DNA from: Bacteroidales bacterium
Lineage (GTDB): Bacteria > Bacteroidota > Bacteroidia > Bacteroidales > GCA-2748055
Length of the DNA stretch: 10,508 bases
Reading direction: 5' to 3'
Assembly: GCA_024763595.1 (NCBI GenBank)
Contig: JANTFK010000076.1
Location: 1-10,508 of the forward strand
Part shown: positions 7,654-10,508 of the stretch, piece after piece
Layout: each line of letters opens with the position of its first letter
How positions within the stretch are numbered: the stretch's first letter is position 1
Translations under genes and position numbers: made by a program
Notes under the pieces: generated by a model
Database searches by the model: none
The model's input: only the letters and a program-made list of their open reading frames with translations
What the model was told of the DNA's origin: nothing

Positions 7654-7805
7654 CATCATACATCCATTTATCTCATTGATACAATGAAACTTCCCGGAAT
7701 ATATTTTTGTTTCCCGTTGTGAAGGCATGAAAATATTGCACCGGACGTTTCAGAAGAGCAAAATAATTGTGACTTTTGCATTTTATTAACTCATTTTCAA
7801 AGGTC
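7654..7805. promoter_or_regulatory. Divergent promoter region between the lamin-tail gene and asd
   Basis: This 152-base AT-rich gap lies between two divergent starts. Plus strand: GACTTTTG at 7771-7778 differs by one base from the Bacteroidota -7 box TAnnTTTG. TTTC at 7748-7751, 19 bases upstream, resembles the -33 box. Together they would start asd transcription about 25 bases before its ATG. Minus strand: TTATTTTG (7766-7759) is also one base off and could serve the lamin-tail gene with a leader of about 100 bases. The two boxes lie back to back. I see no operator palindrome or riboswitch. Confidence 0.5.
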
Positions 7806-8813
7806 ATGAGAGTAGCAGTAGTTGGTGTAAGCGGAGCCGTGGGACAGGAATTCCTGCGCGTTCTCCAGGAAAGAGCGTTCCCCCTGGATGAACTGGTATT
7901 GTTCGGTTCTTCCCGAAGTGCCGGAAAACAGTATACCTTTAACGGCAAAACACTTACCGTTAAAGAGTTAAAAGATAATGACGATTTCAAAGACATAGAT
8001 ATTGCTTTGACCTCCGCAGGGGGAGGAACGTCCAAACAGTTTGCCTCAACCATCACCCGTTATGGAGCTGTCATGATCGATAACTCCTCCGCATTCAGGA
8101 TGGAGGAGGATGTCCCGCTGGTTGTTCCTGAAGTGAACCCGGGCGACCTGCATCATATACCGCGAAACATTGTTGCCAATCCCAACTGCACCACCATCCA
8201 GATGGTGGTTTGCCTGAAACCCATCCATGACCTGTCGCCTATCCGCCGGGTGCATGCTGCCACTTACCAGGCTGCCAGTGGCGCAGGTGCAGCAGCCATG
8301 GCAGAACTGGAAGAACAGATGCGGCAGATCGTTGCCGGGGATCCTGTAACCGTGGAAAAATTCCAGCATCAGCTGGCACTGAACCTGATACCACATGTTG
8401 ATGTGTTCACAGAGAACGGATACACCAGGGAGGAGATGAAAATGTATCATGAATCCCGAAAAATCATGCATACAGATATTGAAGTAAGCTCCACCTGTGT
8501 CCGTGTACCCGTCCTGCGTAACCACAGCGAGGCCATCTGGCTGGAAACCGAAGAGGAACTGGATCTTGAGCGGGTGCGTGACAGGCTTACCGGGGCTCCC
8601 GGGATCACTTTACAGGATGATCCGGAGAATCTGGTTTACCCCATGCCACTGGGATCTGAAAGCAGGGACGATATTTTTGTGGGTCGCCTCCGCAAAGACC
8701 TGTCCAATCCAAAAGGGATTGCATTCTGGTGCGTGGGTGACCAGATCAAGAAAGGTGCAGCACTGAACGCGGTTCAGATTGCGGAATACCTGGTGGAAAA
8801 TGGTCTGGTTTAA
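7806..8813 (+). CDS. asd: Aspartate-semialdehyde dehydrogenase
   Basis: Asd reduces L-aspartyl-4-phosphate to aspartate-4-semialdehyde with NADPH. This is the branch point to lysine/diaminopimelate (peptidoglycan), threonine, methionine and isoleucine; the enzyme is a cytosolic homodimer or tetramer. Seen: the 335-residue length is standard. The Rossmann motif GVSGAVGQEF lies at the N-terminus. SAGGGTSKQFA, VIDNSSAFRM and VPEVNP follow in order. The catalytic thiol is C128 in NPNCTT. ATYQAASGAGAAA is the substrate-side motif, usually TYQAVSGAG, so the change is conservative. NLIPHVD and NGYTREEMKM follow, and the active-site acid/base is H240 in VPVLRNHSEA. I chose the ATG at 7806 because MRVAVVGVSG is the family N-terminus; an in-frame ATG at 7776 falls inside the probable promoter. 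It appears to be a single-gene unit. Its stop overlaps the hflX stop by 4 bases. Confidence 0.96.
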   Translation: MRVAVVGVSGAVGQEFLRVLQERAFPLDELVLFGSSRSAGKQYTFNGKTLTVKELKDNDDFKDIDIALTSAGGGTSKQFASTITRYGAVMIDNSSAFRMEEDVPLVVPEVNPGDLHHIPRNIVANPNCTTIQMVVCLKPIHDLSPIRRVHAATYQAASGAGAAAMAELEEQMRQIVAGDPVTVEKFQHQLALNLIPHVDVFTENGYTREEMKMYHESRKIMHTDIEVSSTCVRVPVLRNHSEAIWLETEEELDLERVRDRLTGAPGITLQDDPENLVYPMPLGSESRDDIFVGRLRKDLSNPKGIAFWCVGDQIKKGAALNAVQIAEYLVENGLV

Positions 8814-10000
8814 TAGAGTAAATCGTTATAAGGGTACCTTTTAATATGTATCTCTTTAACTCTCTGGTATAGCTGGTCTTTCAACTCATCTATATTTGAC
8901 TTCTTCAGTGCCGATATGAAGAGAGCCCCAGGGTGTGAGGCGTACCACTGGCGTTTCTGGTCTTCCAGGCTCAGGTTCTCCCGCGTGACAGGAGTCAGGT
9001 CATCCTCTTCTTTCTGAACATAACTGTAAGAATCTGTTTTATTGAAAACCAGCATTACCGGGATATCTTCACTTCCCAACTCATGCAGGGTACCCTCCAC
9101 CACTTTGATCTGATCTTCGTAATTGGGATGAGATATATCTACAACATGTATCAGGATATCTGCCTCGCGGACCTCATCCAGCGTAGACTTGAACGATTCA
9201 ACCAGGTGTGTGGGTAATTTCCTGATAAACCCAACTGTGTCGGATAAAAGGAATGGAAGATTCTCCACAACCACCTTCCGAACGGTTGTATCCAGTGTTG
9301 CAAACAGTTTATCCTCTGCGAATACATGGGATTTGCTAAGCAGGTTCATCAGTGTCGATTTACCCGCATTGGTATACCCCACCAGGGACACCCTTACCAT
9401 TTTTCCCCGGTTCTTTCGTTGCACCATCATCTGCTTATCAATCCTGGTCAACTGCTCCTTCAGCCTGGCAATTTTGCCACGGATGATCCGGCGGTCGGTC
9501 TCAATCTCCGTCTCACCGGGTCCCCTCAATCCGATCCCTCCACGCTGCCGTTCCAGGTGAGTCCACATCCTGGTCAGGCGCGGCAAGAGATACTGGTACT
9601 GAGCCAGCTCAACCTGAGTCTTCGCATGGGCAGTCCGGGCACGGCTGGCGAAAATATCCAGGATCAGATTGGTGCGGTCCAGAATTCTGCATTTCAGCTC
9701 CTTTTCAATATTCCTGAGCTGTGAGGGGGAAAGTTCATCATCGAAAATCACCATATCGATCTCCTCCTCCGTTACAAATGCCTTTACTTCCTTTAGTTTA
9801 CCGGACCCGATAAATGTTTTTGGATTGGGTACATCAAGCCGCTGGGTAAAAACCGCACGTGGTTCTGCCCCGGCTGTCTCTGCCAGGAAAGCCAGCTCAT
9901 CCAGGTATTCAGCAGCCATCTCTTCCGTCTGGTACTGCTGAATCACACCTACCAGCACCGCTGTTTCCGGATAAACTCTATGATCCCAATAATCTCCCAT
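8810..10000 (-). CDS. hflX: HflX, ribosome-associated GTPase
   Basis: HflX is a cytosolic GTPase that binds the 50S subunit and splits stalled or hibernating ribosomes, notably under heat stress. Seen in 396 residues: an N-terminal HflX domain with the PNPKTFIGSGKLKEV motif near 58-72 and FDDELSPSQLRN near 86-97; a helical coiled region with the Gly-rich loop GGIGLRGPGETEIETDRR at 154-171; then the G domain. G1 is GYTNAGKST (208-216), switch I is LFATLDTT (232-239), G3 is DTVGF (254-258), G4 is NKTD (320-323), and G5 is SALKKS (363-368). All nucleotide-binding motifs are intact. A short C-terminal tail follows, ending YPYNDLLY. The start at 10000 lies just downstream of a perfect Bacteroidota -7 box, which implies a leader of only about 10 bases. 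It converges on asd with the stop codons overlapping. Confidence 0.97.
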   Translation of the reverse strand: MGDYWDHRVYPETAVLVGVIQQYQTEEMAAEYLDELAFLAETAGAEPRAVFTQRLDVPNPKTFIGSGKLKEVKAFVTEEEIDMVIFDDELSPSQLRNIEKELKCRILDRTNLILDIFASRARTAHAKTQVELAQYQYLLPRLTRMWTHLERQRGGIGLRGPGETEIETDRRIIRGKIARLKEQLTRIDKQMMVQRKNRGKMVRVSLVGYTNAGKSTLMNLLSKSHVFAEDKLFATLDTTVRKVVVENLPFLLSDTVGFIRKLPTHLVESFKSTLDEVREADILIHVVDISHPNYEDQIKVVEGTLHELGSEDIPVMLVFNKTDSYSYVQKEEDDLTPVTRENLSLEDQKRQWYASHPGALFISALKKSNIDELKDQLYQRVKEIHIKRYPYNDLLY

Positions 10001-10014
10001 GATTTATCAGGATG

Positions 10015-10022
10015 CAAAAGTA
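10015..10022 (-). promoter_or_regulatory. Bacteroidota -7 promoter box for hflX
   Basis: On the minus strand this reads TACTTTTG, a perfect match to the TAnnTTTG -7 consensus of the Bacteroidota primary sigma factor, followed by GC as is often seen. It ends 14 bases before the hflX ATG, so transcription would begin about 10 bases before the start codon. No clear TTTG -33 box lies at the expected 19-21 bases upstream; the sequence there reads ATTC. The position and perfect match make the call fairly good; it is not measured. Confidence 0.65.
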
Positions 10023-10113
10023 GTAATTACTGTGCTATTTAAGAATAGAGGATGAATTACGCGTCCGTATGTTCTATGCAGGGTTCAATAGCGTAAAACA
10101 ATCTCCCGAACTG

Positions 10114-10508
10114 TTAGTTGATATATTTCCGGTTGGCATAGATGGCATTCCGGATGGCCGGTTTGATGGTTTCTGTACACATCATCACCATTTCCACATC
10201 GGATGGGAAAGGGATTTTCTCCTGTTTGGTCTTTTGCAGTGCCTCCGCTGTCAGGGCTCCCTCATCACCAACAGACCTGGCAGAACTATGCTCAAACTGG
10301 TTGGATGCCCCGAAAGGTTCTTTCTGTAACAGTCGTTCAGGGTTCAGGGAACGAATTTCCACCTCTCCCCTGATCTCCACAGACTTGAACTGTTGTGTTT
10401 CAATGAGGGTACAGGTGATCTCCCTGAATTTCTGAATTTTTATATCATTCCCGGCCGTATCTTTCATCACATTCCCATTGGCATCCAGCACATAGTCAAA
10501 TCCATCGG
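10114..10508 (-). CDS. Unrecognised protein, C-terminal 130 residues (5' end outside the window)
   Basis: The frame is open from the right edge to a TAA at 10116-10114. A GTG at 10491 is not the real start, since the frame continues through DGFDY to the edge. The visible part begins with a small Asp/Gly/Asn-rich stretch (DANGNVMKDTAGND), which looks like a loop or a calcium-binding-like turn. An alternating pattern around ETQQFKSVEIRGEVEIRSL (about 36-54) suggests beta strands. A region with FEHSSARSVGDEGALTAEAL and PFPSDVEM follows, then a helical tail ending IRNAIYANRKYIN. It loosely resembles C-terminal parts of hypothetical Bacteroidota envelope proteins, but I cannot name a family. No membrane segment or catalytic motif is visible. 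It reads in the same direction as hflX, 113 bases upstream, with no clear terminator between them. Confidence 0.75.
   Translation of the reverse strand, partial: DGFDYVLDANGNVMKDTAGNDIKIQKFREITCTLIETQQFKSVEIRGEVEIRSLNPERLLQKEPFGASNQFEHSSARSVGDEGALTAEALQKTKQEKIPFPSDVEMVMMCTETIKPAIRNAIYANRKYIN

Noticed and set aside
7660..7728. Longer start for the lamin-tail protein at 7728
   Set aside because: It would place 23 or more mostly polar residues before a clear signal peptide; the ATG cluster at 7659-7651 fits export.
10035..10048. CTATT/AATAG inverted repeat with a 4-base loop, as a possible terminator
   Set aside because: The stem is only five weak pairs and no U tract follows, so it is not a convincing terminator.

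Overview
The window looks like an ordinary chromosomal stretch from a member of the Bacteroidota, probably an uncultured Bacteroidales-like organism. The evidence is the set of proteins (a two-domain SppA, a Bacteroidota-type LpxK with the DDAYQHR motif, and a secreted lamin-tail protein with a FlgD-like C-terminal domain), start sites with little Shine-Dalgarno signal, and -7 boxes of the Bacteroidota type (TAnnTTTG), the best of them upstream of hflX. Base composition is near balanced. I see no mobile element, CRISPR array, tRNA, rRNA or prophage signal. No segment is clearly foreign.

Layout, left to right. Bases 1-79 (minus) hold the N-terminus of FolK. Divergent from it is a tight plus-strand gene run, bases 157-5078: sppA (membrane signal peptide peptidase), lpxK (lipid A 4'-kinase), a trimeric-type purine nucleoside phosphorylase, and an MFS transporter of the fosmidomycin-resistance-like type. 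Junctions are a 14-base gap, a 44-base overlap and an ATGA stop/start overlap, so this is very likely one operon joining envelope and purine functions. The transporter's tail overlaps by 35 bases the tail of a large minus-strand gene (5044-7653) for a secreted multidomain protein with two lamin-tail domains. A 152-base divergent promoter region follows, then asd (aspartate-semialdehyde dehydrogenase, plus). The end of asd overlaps by 4 bases the end of hflX (ribosome-associated GTPase, minus). The window closes with the C-terminal 130 residues of an unrecognised minus-strand protein.

Most genes are housekeeping: folate (FolK), lipid A (LpxK), purine salvage (PNP), lysine/threonine/methionine and diaminopimelate precursors (Asd) and ribosome rescue (HflX). 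The accessory or less understood parts are the lamin-tail protein, the transporter with its repeat-encoded N-terminal tail, and the truncated protein at the right edge. I did not find convincing evidence for a new biological system. The findings are local oddities: base-specificity residues in the PNP, a 15-base tandem repeat at the start of the transporter, gene overlaps, and a changed oxyanion-loop residue in SppA.
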